From Rhizobium hidalgonense (GTDB taxonomy: Bacteria > Pseudomonadota > Alphaproteobacteria > Rhizobiales > Rhizobiaceae): a stretch of 64,000 bases of DNA. Under the pieces are notes generated by a model. It saw only the letters and a list, made by a program, of their open reading frames with translations. It was not told where the DNA came from and did not search any database. The DNA lies in the NCBI RefSeq assembly GCF_002914525.1, contig NZ_LODW01000053.1, positions 1 to 64,000 on the forward strand, in the 5' to 3' direction. Below are positions 1-8,914 of this stretch, piece after piece (the first letter of the stretch is position 1; each line of letters starts with the position of its first letter). Position numbers and translations under genes: made by a program.

Positions 1-76
1 TATCACTGCCGATACGAGGGCGGTTCAGCGGTGCCGCAGCCGTCAATGCGCATCGAAAATCGCGCTTACCCTTTGA

Positions 77-504
77 TCATGGTGCGGTATTCCCTCGGCG
101 TGCTGCATCGATCACCGCAACGTCGATTTTCCTCATGGTCATCATTGCGTCGAACGCACGCTTGGCTTCTGCGCCGCCTGCTGCGAGCGCGTCGGTGAGG
201 GTGCGAGGTGTGATTTGCCAGGACAGACCCCATTTATCCTTGCACCAACCGCATTCGCCGCGGTGCTGATCTGGAATGAGAACGCTTCGCTGTGCTTGAA
301 TATCGGGCCGCCGTTCAATCCGATGCAGGAAACACCTGCCACGGTGAACTCGACGACGAGGACGTCCCCCTCTTCTCCACTGGGATAATTTCCCGGCGCC
401 CGGATGATGGCTCCGACGTTGCTGTCTGGGAAGGTGTTGGCGTAGAAGCGGGCCGCTTCCTCGGCGTCCTTGTTGTACCACAGACAAATGTTGTTCTTAG
501 ACAT
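77..504 (-). pseudogene. Broken VOC-family (PhnB/glyoxalase-like) gene
   Basis: The N-terminal part (from 504 down to about 270) reads as a PhnB-like VOC domain: start MSKNNICLWY, then ARFYANTFPDS and a FKHSEAFSFQIST stretch. The C-terminal part, ECGWCKDKWGLSWQITPR followed by AKRAFDAMMTM, continues in a different frame and ends at 77. Between the two halves the usual stretch of roughly 15 residues is missing, so an internal deletion of a length not divisible by three has broken the gene near 255-275. Family members are about 150-160 residues and are usually soluble proteins of unclear substrate. A strong Shine-Dalgarno (AGGAGG) lies before the start, so a truncated 120-residue product may still be made. 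A sequencing error cannot be excluded, but the missing codons argue for real decay. Confidence 0.75.
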
Positions 505-863
505 CGCGTCCTCCTGGTGGTTATTCTTCAGATCGAGAGTGACCTAATGAACATATGACGCACCAACCGTCGACGATCCGACAACCTGATCGACACAGCA
601 GCTTATTTTTTCGCTATTGCGTTTTCCACGACGCCTCTTGAGCGTACCGCAGCTATTTTCGAACAGTCGCCATCGACAGCGACTCGTTTGAAGGTCTAAA
701 CTGCCTCCGCATAAATTCGAGTTCGGGATAGGTGCCGGACCTTCATATCGATACCTCGAAGATCAAGAGCCGCAATTTTCGCTGAATTTGCGGTGCTAGT
801 TGACTGTCATGACCGCGGGGCCGTGGGTTCCATTCCCACTAAGGCTTCCAGCGCGTATCGCAA
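505..863. other. Intergenic region, no gene seen
   Basis: About 360 bases between two minus-strand genes. I see no convincing coding frame, RNA gene or clear inverted repeat. The part next to 505 should carry the promoter of the broken VOC gene. Confidence 0.5.
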
Positions 864-1472
864 CTAGCAGAAGCCGTTGAGCTTTAGGATTTTATGAGCG
901 TCAATCGTCGCCCGAAGAGCCGACTCGGCCGTGCGGTCTCCATCGTTTGCGTCGGGATGGTGCATCTTGAGTCTCTGCTTGTAACGGCTTCTGATTTCGT
1001 CCGGCGTAGCGTTTGGCGAAAGATCAAGCGTTTCGAATGCTTTTGCTTCCAGCACTTTAAGTTTGCGGGATTGAAAGGCAGCTTTGGCTGCTTGGCTTTG
1101 TGCAGCGCTTTTTCGCGCATTGAGCGTCTTCGCGGTCCCGGAGCGAATTGAGGAGGGAAGGGGAGTTTCTGAAGAGTGATCGACTCTAACGCCCCAGCTG
1201 GGGCGGCTGCCACTTGCCGCTTCCCTCTGATAGCGGGCCGTGACGGGGTTCGACAGTTTCGTCACATAATTGTAGCCTTCGCCGTATTCTTTTGCGTGGT
1301 TACGACAAAACAGCAGGAATAGCCCCTCGGCATCCGCTCCCACTGGGGCGCGATGGACGCCTTGTTTGTCGCATCCATCCCATTGGCATCTCGGGCCGTT
1401 TGTGTCCCGATGTTCGGCCGGCTTATTTCGCGTTGGTCTCAGGCCAACGAAAATCTTTGAATCAGACGTCAT
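864..1472 (-). CDS. J-domain (DnaJ-like) protein
   Basis: A 202-residue protein with a C-terminal J domain (about residues 140-200). It carries the invariant HPD tripeptide in KMHHPDAND, preceded by a positively charged helix (RSRYKQRLK), which is the surface that stimulates Hsp70 ATPase. The N-terminal half has the conserved alphaproteobacterial block CQWDGCDKQGVHRAPVG and a later CRNHAKEYGEGYNY. The spaced Cys/Cys/Cys/His residues could bind a metal. There is no G/F or classical zinc-finger domain, so this is a type III J protein and not DnaJ itself. Its client is unknown. The next gene downstream on this strand is the broken VOC gene, about 360 bases away. Confidence 0.8.
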   Translation of the reverse strand: MTSDSKIFVGLRPTRNKPAEHRDTNGPRCQWDGCDKQGVHRAPVGADAEGLFLLFCRNHAKEYGEGYNYVTKLSNPVTARYQREAASGSRPSWGVRVDHSSETPLPSSIRSGTAKTLNARKSAAQSQAAKAAFQSRKLKVLEAKAFETLDLSPNATPDEIRSRYKQRLKMHHPDANDGDRTAESALRATIDAHKILKLNGFC

Positions 1473-2137
1473 CGCGCCTTATATGGCCATGCTGCCGGCC
1501 ACGGCAAGATCGCTCTTGGCAGACGCGGATTGCTTGGCTGTCGTTAGATCAACGGTACCGCACCCTAAACGACCGAGATCTTGAATGTTATCTTTGCGGG
1601 TGTCTATTTACAATCTGGTGGGCTTGGCATCAACTTGGTGCCGGAATGGACGCAGGATCTGCCGAACCCCGGTTTCAAGTTGACGAAGGTACCCAGTAAT
1701 AATTTCAAGATTGGCCTCGGTGTCGCCCGGAACCGCGAGGATCCGACCGCCCCGCTTGACGACACCATCGATATCGCGCCGTTGCTTGTGCGGCCGGGCA
1801 GGTGAGGGAGTGCAGGCCGGTCGTCGGTTACGAGCGCCGCCAGTCGCATCGGTCGGAAAGCGGAACACTCGGTCGTGGGGCAGTCGGTCCCGCGGTGCCC
1901 AGGCCATCGTGTGACGCAATTTCCCGCTTTGCAGGGCGCTCGGTGCTGTCGCTAATACTCAAAGCTCCGACACGCATCTCTCTCCATCAGTCGACCCATT
2001 GGATTCATAAATGACGTTCGCCGTCCGGCTGAAGCGCTGTCTATTCCCTCGCCGTCTCGGCGGCGGGCCATCCGTCGCTGAGCGTGATACTGCCTGCAAC
2101 CTATTCGCGAGGGTCGCACGCGCAGGCCCATCGCTTA
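1473..2137. other. Long non-coding stretch, possibly decayed
   Basis: About 660 bases with only short overlapping open frames on both strands. None has a good ribosome-binding site or a recognisable domain. A minus-strand frame around 1608-1770 has a fairly protein-like composition and may be a gene relic, but I cannot name a family. Confidence 0.4.
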
Positions 2138-2160
2138 AAGATGACTAAAATAATCATCTT
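2138..2160 (+). promoter_or_regulatory. Iron-responsive operator (IRO/RirA-type box)
   Basis: A perfect 7-bp inverted repeat, AAGATGA-N9-TCATCTT, containing the TGA-N9-TCA core (2142-2144 and 2154-2156) known as the IRO box of rhizobial RirA-regulated iron genes. It lies 64-86 bases before the receptor start and just upstream of a likely -35 element, a position suited to repression under iron sufficiency. Confidence 0.75.
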
Positions 2161-2163
2161 ATG

Positions 2164-2192
2164 TTGACAAGGCCAAATTCGCTCCATAGGTT
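2164..2192 (+). promoter_or_regulatory. Putative promoter of the siderophore receptor
   Basis: A perfect -35 hexamer TTGACA at 2164-2169 is followed after 17 bases by TAGGTT at 2187-2192, a weak -10. It directly follows the iron box, so a regulator bound there would overlap RNA polymerase. Confidence 0.5.
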
Positions 2193-2223
2193 CCGCGCGC
2201 ATCTGTGACGTAGGGACCAAGTG

Positions 2224-4395
2224 ATGGCGCTTGTTTTTTTGAATGTTTCTAATAATCTACCGCGAATTTATCGAGAGGGCCTGTTTGCTACGACGGCGGT
2301 CATTCTGATCGGCATGGCAGCGTCGCCGGCCGTTGCGCAGAGTGCCGCCACAAGCGATACCGCGACGACGCTGGAACCGATCGTTATTCAGGGTGCAGCC
2401 TCTGATAGCAAGACTGATCGGACATCGGTGACCGCCAAGAACAGCGCCGGCGCGACCAAGATCAGCACGCCGCTCGTCGAGACGCCGCGTTCGGTCTCGG
2501 TCACTACGGAGAAGGAAATCGAGCAGCGCGGCGCCCAGACGGTCATCGAGGCGGTGCGCTATACGGCCGGCGTGACTACAGGAACGAGCGGCTTCGATCC
2601 ACGTTTCGACCAGATCTACATTCGCGGCTACAACGCCACGACGGTCGGCGACTATCGTGACGGATTGCGCCAACCCTACATCAATTACGGCATGTTCCGC
2701 ACCGATCCGTATCAGCTGCAGCGCGTCGAGGTGATCAAGGGACCGGTATCCGTTCTCTACGGCTCGGGATCGCCGGGTGGCCTCGTCAACAAGATCTCGA
2801 AGCTTCCGACTGAGGAGCCGATACGCGAAGTCGGCATGAGTTACGGCACCAAGGACCGGGTGCAGGGGATGTTTGATTTCGGCGGGCCGATCAGCGAAGA
2901 CAACGACGATTTCCTCTATCGCATCGTCGGCGTCGCCCGCCGCGGCGACACCAATTTCGATATTACCGACGATCGTTATCTGCTGGCGCCATCCTTTACT
3001 TGGAAGCCCGACGAGGGCACGTCCTTGACGGTATACGGCCTGGCGCAGGCGGATGAGACCGACTCCAATGTCGGCGCGATCACGACCTTGGACGGCAGGA
3101 TCCGCGACATCAGGCAGAGCGATCCCGACTACGACTACCAGAAGGTCAAGCAGCAGCAGGTCGGCTATCAGTTCGAGCATGAATTCGACAACGGCCTGAC
3201 CTTCCGGCAGAACCTGCGCTATTCGCATCTCGATCTGAAGGCCCGTTATCTCGAGGTTACCGGCTGGACCGGCACCGTCGCGCATCGCGGCACAAATGCG
3301 ATCCGGGACGAGATGAACGTTTTCCAGGTCGACAATCAGCTCGAGGCGAAATTCGATACGGGCCCGCTTGCGCATACGATGCTGTTCGGGCTCGACTACA
3401 CCAATCTCAAGTCGAGCTTTGGCTATGGCGCCGGAGCGGCCGATCCGGCATTTGACTTCGATATCGCCAATCCGACCTATGGAGTCTCGGGCGCTACGCC
3501 GGACGATAATGTCTTGGCTTCCGATGCCGATATGCGGCAGGTTGGCATCTACGCCATGGACCAGATCGAGGTCGGGAACTGGCGCTTCAACCTCGGCGGC
3601 CGGCAGACCTGGGTGAACCAGACACGCGATTCGACCTTGCCTACGGTCAGCTCGGAGGATGTCGACAAGAATGCCTTCTCCGTACAGGCCGGCGCACTCT
3701 ACCTATTCGACAACGGCATCGCGCCGTTCGTCTCCTACGCGACCTCCTTTGATCCGGTCACCAACCGATCGGCAGCCAACACAATTCTTCCGCCGACGAA
3801 GGGCGAGCAATACGAAGTCGGCGTGAAGTACCAGCCTCCCGGCTCCGACATCCTGCTATCGGCCGTCGCCTATCACATCGTCGAGCAAAATAAGCCGAGG
3901 CTCGCCGACCCGCTGACCTTTGCCTACGACTCGCAAGGGGAAGTGACCGGAAAGGGTATCGAGCTCGAAGCCCGGGCGGCAATCGCCGACGGTCTCGATA
4001 TCATTGCAGCTTACACCTACAACGACTCCGAAGTGACCGGCGGCGACAACGTCGGAAAGACTCCGGCCGTCACCCCGACCCACATTGCGAGCCTGTGGGC
4101 GAACTACACTTTCCAGGAAAGCAATCCCTTCAACGGTCTGTCGGTTGGCGCCGGCGTGCGCTACATCGGCGAGACCTGGACGGATGTTGCCAACACCTCG
4201 AAAAATCCCGCGACTTTCTATGTCGATGCATCGGCCTCCTATGATTTTGGCGCGGTCGACAAGAAATACGAGGGCATGACGGCAGCCTTCAACATCCGCA
4301 ACATCGGCGATGAGCGCGAGACAGTCTGCGAAGAGGGCTTCTGCTATCTCGGCCAGGGCAGGAACATGACCGGCACCCTGAAGTATCGGTGGTAA
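2224..4395 (+). CDS. TonB-dependent hydroxamate siderophore receptor
   Basis: An outer-membrane receptor of the FhuA/FoxA/FpvA type, about 723 residues. It has an N-terminal signal peptide ending near AVAQ, a TonB-box-like stretch (LEPIVIQG) around residue 50, a plug domain with ETPRSVSVTT, the typical IYIRGY motif and RVEVIKGPVSVLYGSGSPGG, and a 22-strand barrel ending in an aromatic residue (LKYRW). It is expected to import the ferric form of the siderophore made by the downstream locus, using TonB energy. An upstream ATG-adjacent GTG (2221) is also possible; ATG at 2224 is chosen. The iron box and promoter lie directly upstream. It is convergent with the fhuB-like operon. Confidence 0.92.
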   Translation: MALVFLNVSNNLPRIYREGLFATTAVILIGMAASPAVAQSAATSDTATTLEPIVIQGAASDSKTDRTSVTAKNSAGATKISTPLVETPRSVSVTTEKEIEQRGAQTVIEAVRYTAGVTTGTSGFDPRFDQIYIRGYNATTVGDYRDGLRQPYINYGMFRTDPYQLQRVEVIKGPVSVLYGSGSPGGLVNKISKLPTEEPIREVGMSYGTKDRVQGMFDFGGPISEDNDDFLYRIVGVARRGDTNFDITDDRYLLAPSFTWKPDEGTSLTVYGLAQADETDSNVGAITTLDGRIRDIRQSDPDYDYQKVKQQQVGYQFEHEFDNGLTFRQNLRYSHLDLKARYLEVTGWTGTVAHRGTNAIRDEMNVFQVDNQLEAKFDTGPLAHTMLFGLDYTNLKSSFGYGAGAADPAFDFDIANPTYGVSGATPDDNVLASDADMRQVGIYAMDQIEVGNWRFNLGGRQTWVNQTRDSTLPTVSSEDVDKNAFSVQAGALYLFDNGIAPFVSYATSFDPVTNRSAANTILPPTKGEQYEVGVKYQPPGSDILLSAVAYHIVEQNKPRLADPLTFAYDSQGEVTGKGIELEARAAIADGLDIIAAYTYNDSEVTGGDNVGKTPAVTPTHIASLWANYTFQESNPFNGLSVGAGVRYIGETWTDVANTSKNPATFYVDASASYDFGAVDKKYEGMTAAFNIRNIGDERETVCEEGFCYLGQGRNMTGTLKYRW

Positions 4396-4449
4396 GCTTT
4401 GCGGTTGAGATGAACGGGCGGTTAGGCCCGACCTTGATTACCGATCATC

Positions 4450-4488
4450 CTGTCGCCCACCAGGCCTCCATGGCTTGGTGGGCGACAG
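4450..4488. terminator. Strong hairpin between convergent genes
   Basis: Perfect 13-bp arms CTGTCGCCCACCA / TGGTGGGCGACAG enclose a 13-base centre that can pair further. The hairpin lies 55 bases after the receptor stop. There is no long T run, so it may act as a processing or stability hairpin rather than a classical terminator. Confidence 0.5.
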
Positions 4489-4773
4489 TCGTTCGTTGTC
4501 ACCGCAGCGAGTTGTTCGGTTCGCCTTGCAGACGGGCATCTTCGTACCGCGGCAGGGATATTTGTGCCGTGAAATTCTGGCCGGATCATCGCTCCCTTGA
4601 AGACGTTCCCGCGCTGCGGACGCAAATCCCGATGTTCGGCATGAATTCCGTAGCGTGGCGTCACTGCAGCGAAGCCAGCCCGCTGCCGGACGGGCGCCAT
4701 TCGGTGGTGTCCCGCCGTGCGCCGGTGATGGGGCCTGCGTTGTCCCGGGCCCCCCAATCAAAGACGAACGCCT
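4489..4773. other. Intergenic region after the receptor gene
   Basis: Some 285 bases between the hairpin and the stop of the convergent permease gene. Short open frames on both strands have no recognisable content. Confidence 0.4.
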
Positions 4774-6738
4774 TCACGCCCGCCTTCGTAAAACGATCAG
4801 CAGCATTGGGGCTCCCACAAGAGCCGAGATCAATCCGGCGGGGATCTGATAGGGAAAAGCGATCATACGCCCCGTCCAGTCGGCGATGACCAGTAGGGCC
4901 GCTCCGATGATGGCGGCGGCCAGAAGCTGGGCGGCGGGCCGGCGAAGACCGAGACCATGGGCAAGGTGCGGTGCCATCAACCCGACGAAGCTCAAGGGGC
5001 CGACGACGAGTGTCGCCGCCGCCGTCATGATGGCGGAGAGCCCGAACAGCACTACGCGTGCGGGAAGGATCCTGAGGCCGAGTTCGCTTGCCGTCTCGGT
5101 TCCAAGTTGCAGCAGGGCAAGCCAGCGGCTGGCGAGAAATGCGGCGATGAGGCAGGCGAGCGCAATCAGCAGCGCGCTTGCCGCCACCGCATTGTCGACA
5201 AAATAGGTCGAGCCCGCCATCCAGCGTATCAGCGCCAAGCCGCGCGGATCGCCGCTCGCGGCAAGGACGCCGATCCCGGCGTCGAGGATCGCGCCGAAGG
5301 CGATGCCGGCGAGCAGCACGCGGTTCGGGCCGAAACCGGAACGAGCGCTCAACAGGAAAATCACGGTCAGCACGGCAAGGGCGCCGCCGCCCGCGAACGC
5401 AAGCTGGATTGTCAGGCTCGGTCCGGCAAAAGCAAACATGGCGGCGGCAACACCGAGCGTTGCTCCTGCCGATACGCCAATCACTTCAGGGCTTGCCATT
5501 TCGTTTCCGGTCAGCCGCTGCAGGATCAGTCCTGTCACGCCGAGCACGGTTCCGGCGCCGAATGCGGCGGCGACCCGCGGCAGCCGCAGGGGAAGAATTT
5601 CATCCCATGAGCGGGCCGGCAGCCAAGCCCAGGCTCCGTCGGGTGTGCGACCGAAGAAGATCGCGGCAATCGCCAATGCGATGATGCCGGTGAGCAGGAT
5701 GGCGAATGATGCCGCTCTGCTGTGGATCGCAGGCCCTGGCGACGCCACGCCGGGCAGCGCGCGCGAGGCGGTGGCAAGGCGTGGCAGAAGAGCGATCAGA
5801 ATCGGGCCGCCGAGCAGTGCCGTCACCGCCCCCGTCGGCACGAAGTCGCCGGGAGCAAGAAGCTTGATGGCCTGATCCGTCATCAGGAGAAGGCCGGCGC
5901 CGGCGATGGGCGACCAGATCAACTGGCTGAGGATCCGTCTGGCGCCGGCCAGCCGAACGATCTGCGGGGCGACCAGTCCGATGAAGCCGATGATGCCGAC
6001 GGCGCTGGTGACAAGGGCGCTCAGCGCAATCGCGATCGCCAGGATGAAGCCCCGCGCCCATTTGATCGGCAGGCCGAGGCTTGTTGCGCCGGCATCGCCG
6101 ATCTGGCTGAGAGTGAGAGGCCTTGTGGCGATAAGGGCAAGTGCCGCCAGCAGCGCAACCTTCGGCAGCAGCGATGCCGGGATCGCCCAGCTTTGCTGCG
6201 ACAACGATCCGGCGCCCCAGATGAAGATCCCCGAGAGATATTGATCGTTCATCAGCACCAGGATGGCCGCTGCCGCGCCGCACCAGAGGCCGACGATCAT
6301 GCCCGACAATATGAGCGAAAAAGGTGAAAACCCATGCCGGGCGCTGATCGAAAAGATGGCCAAGGCAGCAAGCGCACTTCCGCTGAGCGCGACTGCGTCG
6401 CGCCCCCATCCCGTCAGCGACGGAAAGGCGAGCATGACGGAGACCGGTGCCAGATTGGCGCCGGCCGATACGCCGAGCGTCGTCGGCGAGGCCAGCGGAT
6501 TGCGCAACACCTGCTGCAGGATCGTGCCCGAGAGTGCGAGGGCGGCTCCCGTGATCAGCGCGGTTGCCATGCGCGGGAGCGTCGAATAGAGGAGCAGCAG
6601 GTGCTCAGCGTCGTAACCGCCACTCGCCTCCAGATGCGGCAGCGCCGGCAGGATCTCGAGGAGAGCCAGGCCCAGGCCTGAAAGCAGCAGCAGCGCCGCA
6701 AGTGCGGGCGCGCCGAAGCGGGAAAACTCGACTTTCAT
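4774..6738 (-). CDS. fhuB: Fused FhuB-type iron-siderophore ABC permease
   Basis: A 654-residue polytopic membrane protein made of two tandem FecCD-type halves. Each half carries the family motifs: GAALALSGTILQQVLRNPLASPTTLGVSAGA in the first and AGTVLGVTGLILQRLTGNEMASPEVIGVSAGA in the second (split here only for description). Two halves in one chain is the FhuB arrangement, so one polypeptide forms the complete membrane channel. Helix-loop motifs GLVAPQIVRL and GLMAPHLAHGLG are the ATPase-contact regions. The start codon overlaps the stop of the binding-protein gene (ATGA). No ATP-binding subunit gene is present in this window, so an ATPase must come from elsewhere. Confidence 0.93.
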   Translation of the reverse strand: MKVEFSRFGAPALAALLLLSGLGLALLEILPALPHLEASGGYDAEHLLLLYSTLPRMATALITGAALALSGTILQQVLRNPLASPTTLGVSAGANLAPVSVMLAFPSLTGWGRDAVALSGSALAALAIFSISARHGFSPFSLILSGMIVGLWCGAAAAILVLMNDQYLSGIFIWGAGSLSQQSWAIPASLLPKVALLAALALIATRPLTLSQIGDAGATSLGLPIKWARGFILAIAIALSALVTSAVGIIGFIGLVAPQIVRLAGARRILSQLIWSPIAGAGLLLMTDQAIKLLAPGDFVPTGAVTALLGGPILIALLPRLATASRALPGVASPGPAIHSRAASFAILLTGIIALAIAAIFFGRTPDGAWAWLPARSWDEILPLRLPRVAAAFGAGTVLGVTGLILQRLTGNEMASPEVIGVSAGATLGVAAAMFAFAGPSLTIQLAFAGGGALAVLTVIFLLSARSGFGPNRVLLAGIAFGAILDAGIGVLAASGDPRGLALIRWMAGSTYFVDNAVAASALLIALACLIAAFLASRWLALLQLGTETASELGLRILPARVVLFGLSAIMTAAATLVVGPLSFVGLMAPHLAHGLGLRRPAAQLLAAAIIGAALLVIADWTGRMIAFPYQIPAGLISALVGAPMLLIVLRRRA

Positions 6739-7604
6739 CAGGCGGCAGTCTCCAGAACATCGACCATCAAGGTCGCAAAGCGCAGCGCCTCCTGGACCAT
6801 TCCAAACATCAGCACGCCTGGAACGACTGATATCCGCTGCCGCCGGACGAAAGGAAGGCTGGTCCAGAGCGGGCTTTCGGAAAGCCGGGTGAGGACATCG
6901 GGCGGAAACAGCGGCGACACGACGACGAGGTGGGCCTCTTCATCGAGCTCGGCGAGCTGTTCCAGGCCGATCGTTTGAAATCCCCAATAGCTGGCCTCGC
7001 CTTTCCAGGCGTTCCCAAGGCCAATGCGTCTCATGGCGCCGCCGTAAAGCCCGGGACCGCCATAGATGCGCGCATGCCTCTGGTCGATGAAGTTGATGAC
7101 GGCGACCGGAGGCGCTGACAGGCTCCCCGCCCGCTCGCGCAGCCGGTCGAACGTGGCGTCTGCGTGGGCGAGAAATGCCTCCGCTTCCTGCTGCCGCCCG
7201 ATCAAGCTGCCGAGACGCCGCGTTTCGGCATAGGAGCGATCGAGCGCCTCGCCGTTCTCGGCATAGACGGTGAAGGTTTCAACCGGCGCGATGCGGGCCA
7301 GTTTGTCGTCCAGTGCTGCCAGGAACGGCGTGCTGAGAATGAGCGATGGCCGGAGGCTGGTGAGGACTTCGAGATTGATCTCGGAGGTGGTGCCGATTTC
7401 GACGACATCTGGCGGCATGGCCGGCTCGACGACCCATTCCGGCCAGTTCCTGAGCGCGGCGATCGCACGCGGCACGCTGCCGAGCGCCAGCATCGTCGAT
7501 GCCAGTCCGTAATCGAGCGAAACGACGCCGCTATCGCCGGCGCGCGTAATAGTGGGCGCGCCTGTCATTGCCAGCGCGCCAAGAAGAAAGTCTCGTCGTC
7601 TCAA
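6738..7604 (-). CDS. fhuD: Tat-exported FhuD-like siderophore-binding protein
   Basis: A periplasmic binding protein of the BtuF/FhuD class, about 288 residues. The chosen start is a TTG at 7604 that overlaps the TGA of the upstream GNAT gene. From there the protein begins with RRRDFLLGALA, a twin-arginine signal, ending near TRAGD. FhuD proteins are often Tat substrates. Family features include GTTSEINLEVLTSLRPSLIL and the C-terminal RFATLMVDVLE helix. An upstream in-frame ATG (7676) would add 24 basic residues inside the GNAT gene and destroy the signal peptide, so it is rejected. It delivers ferric siderophore to the downstream permease. Confidence 0.9.
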   Translation of the reverse strand: MRRRDFLLGALAMTGAPTITRAGDSGVVSLDYGLASTMLALGSVPRAIAALRNWPEWVVEPAMPPDVVEIGTTSEINLEVLTSLRPSLILSTPFLAALDDKLARIAPVETFTVYAENGEALDRSYAETRRLGSLIGRQQEAEAFLAHADATFDRLRERAGSLSAPPVAVINFIDQRHARIYGGPGLYGGAMRRIGLGNAWKGEASYWGFQTIGLEQLAELDEEAHLVVVSPLFPPDVLTRLSESPLWTSLPFVRRQRISVVPGVLMFGMVQEALRFATLMVDVLETAA

Positions 7605-8092
7605 AACGCGGTCTCGCCTGCCTGGACCGCAGCGAGCGGCTTGACCATGAACAGACACGGATGATCCTCCTCCCACAGCGTGGCAAAGACCTCCGCCCTG
7701 ACGAAGCCGTTCCGGTCATAAAACCGCCGCGTCGCCTCGAATTGCGGTTCGTCGAGGCCGCGCGGGGCGAGCGTCTTGGCCGTCAGCAGCCGGGCGCCCG
7801 CTTGATGGCCGAAGCGTTCGGCCTCGTCGAGAAGATGGCGTCCGGCACCGCGGCCGTGATATTCGGGGCGCGTCGCAATCAGCACGATTTCGACGGCCCC
7901 GGGCAGGTGCGGTTTCAAGGCCATCAACGCTGTCACGACGTCCGCTTCGATATAGCCGAACAACGGCAGATCTTCGACCGTAGCGGCACTCGCTTCGATG
8001 ACCTCCGGTTCTGAAAACCAGTCGGGCAACGCCCCCAAGATCGAGCGGCAGAGCTCCGCCTTGCCTGTCAGGATCTCAACTGTTCTTCCCAT
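7601..8092 (-). CDS. GNAT-family N-acetyltransferase in the siderophore operon
   Basis: A 163-residue GNAT acyltransferase. The acetyl-CoA motif A is visible as IATRPEYHGRGAGRHLLDEAERFG, and motif B as FEATRRFYDRNGFVR. It is the first gene of a tightly overlapping operon with the binding protein and permease (4-base overlaps), so a role in siderophore handling is likely. Vicibactin ends with N2-acetylated hydroxyornithine residues made by VbsC, so this enzyme could supply that acetylation or modify the imported siderophore. I cannot show homology to VbsC by eye. An iron box lies 34 bases before its start. Confidence 0.8.
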   Translation of the reverse strand: MGRTVEILTGKAELCRSILGALPDWFSEPEVIEASAATVEDLPLFGYIEADVVTALMALKPHLPGAVEIVLIATRPEYHGRGAGRHLLDEAERFGHQAGARLLTAKTLAPRGLDEPQFEATRRFYDRNGFVRAEVFATLWEEDHPCLFMVKPLAAVQAGETAF

Positions 8093-8125
8093 TCTTTTCT
8101 CGCCTTCAGCCGGTCGATTTAAACT

Positions 8126-8140
8126 TGACTCCTATTATCA
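8126..8140. promoter_or_regulatory. Second TGA-N9-TCA iron box
   Basis: TGA (8126-8128) and TCA (8138-8140) are separated by nine bases, the IRO consensus. It sits in the divergent region between the GNAT-fhuDB operon (start 8092, minus) and the ECF sigma gene (start 8258, plus), so it could control either or both. The flanks are less symmetric than in the box at 2138. Confidence 0.55.
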
Positions 8141-8257
8141 CCTTAAAATAGACACTGCAATCAAATCGTGCACTTCCGCTCAAAAAAGGAGCGCCAGAAC
8201 CGAACCGACCAGCAACGACAGAGCCTGATTTTCCATTTGTAAAAAGGGTACAGGACA

Positions 8258-8914
8258 ATGCGACCATCGCATCGTGATGTGAACGGTAATGCCGTGGTCA
8301 ACGCTATGATCGAGAATAAGGAGAAACTCCTCAAGACGATTGAAAGCGTTGTCAAATCAAGATCATATTCCGAGGACATCTTTCAAGACGGAGTCATCAA
8401 AGCCTATGGGGTCAAAACCGACGACATTCGTTGCCCGATCGGTTATGCCTTTCGCATGGTTTATAATCTCGCACTCGACGAGAGCCGCCGGCGGCGCCAG
8501 CAGATGAACAACTATAGGTCGATAGACCAAGTTCAAGAGATCACTGCTCCCATCCCCACCGTGCTCGACCAGCTTCTCGCTGCCGAGACCCTGCGCAATG
8601 TGCTCGCCTCGCTGGAAGCGCTCCCGAAGCGGACCAATGATGCCTTCATCCGCCACCGCCTCAACGGCGTGCCGCAGAAGGATATTGCCGCCGAACTCGG
8701 CGTATCGAGGACCCTCGTCAACTTCATGATCAAGGCGGCGGAGCAGCATTGCCACTCGGCAATCACCGAGCCCGACCGCCCCGATCATGAACATCGGCAG
8801 GATCTTACCGCCGCGCGGCGTGCAGCGCCTGTTGCAGGTCGCTCCAAAGCAGTTCCGGTTCTTCCAGCCCAACGGCGAAACGAACCGTCTGCTCGCTCAC
8901 GCCGAACCGGATGA
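8258..8914 (+). CDS. rpoI: Iron-type ECF sigma factor, RpoI-like
   Basis: An ECF sigma-70 factor. Region 2 reads RSYSEDIFQDGVIKAYG and IGYAFRMVYNLALDESRRRRQQ, with region 4 as LEALPKRTNDAFIRHRLNGVPQKDIAAELGVSRTLVNFMIKAAEQHC. These features match the FecI/PvdS/RpoI group of siderophore-control sigma factors. In R. leguminosarum RpoI drives vicibactin synthesis genes. No FecR-type anti-sigma gene is adjacent, as for PvdS and RpoI. The last roughly 36 codons overlap the 3' end of the convergent PLP gene, and that tail (Arg/Ala/Pro-rich) looks non-conserved, so the functional protein probably ends its conserved part near residue 175. Confidence 0.85.
   Translation: MRPSHRDVNGNAVVNAMIENKEKLLKTIESVVKSRSYSEDIFQDGVIKAYGVKTDDIRCPIGYAFRMVYNLALDESRRRRQQMNNYRSIDQVQEITAPIPTVLDQLLAAETLRNVLASLEALPKRTNDAFIRHRLNGVPQKDIAAELGVSRTLVNFMIKAAEQHCHSAITEPDRPDHEHRQDLTAARRAAPVAGRSKAVPVLPAQRRNEPSARSRRTG

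Noticed and set aside
2257..3375. A 372-codon open frame antisense to the TonB receptor gene
   Set aside because: It mirrors the codon structure of the receptor, has low-complexity Arg/Ala/Asp composition and no ribosome site. The receptor frame has clear motifs.
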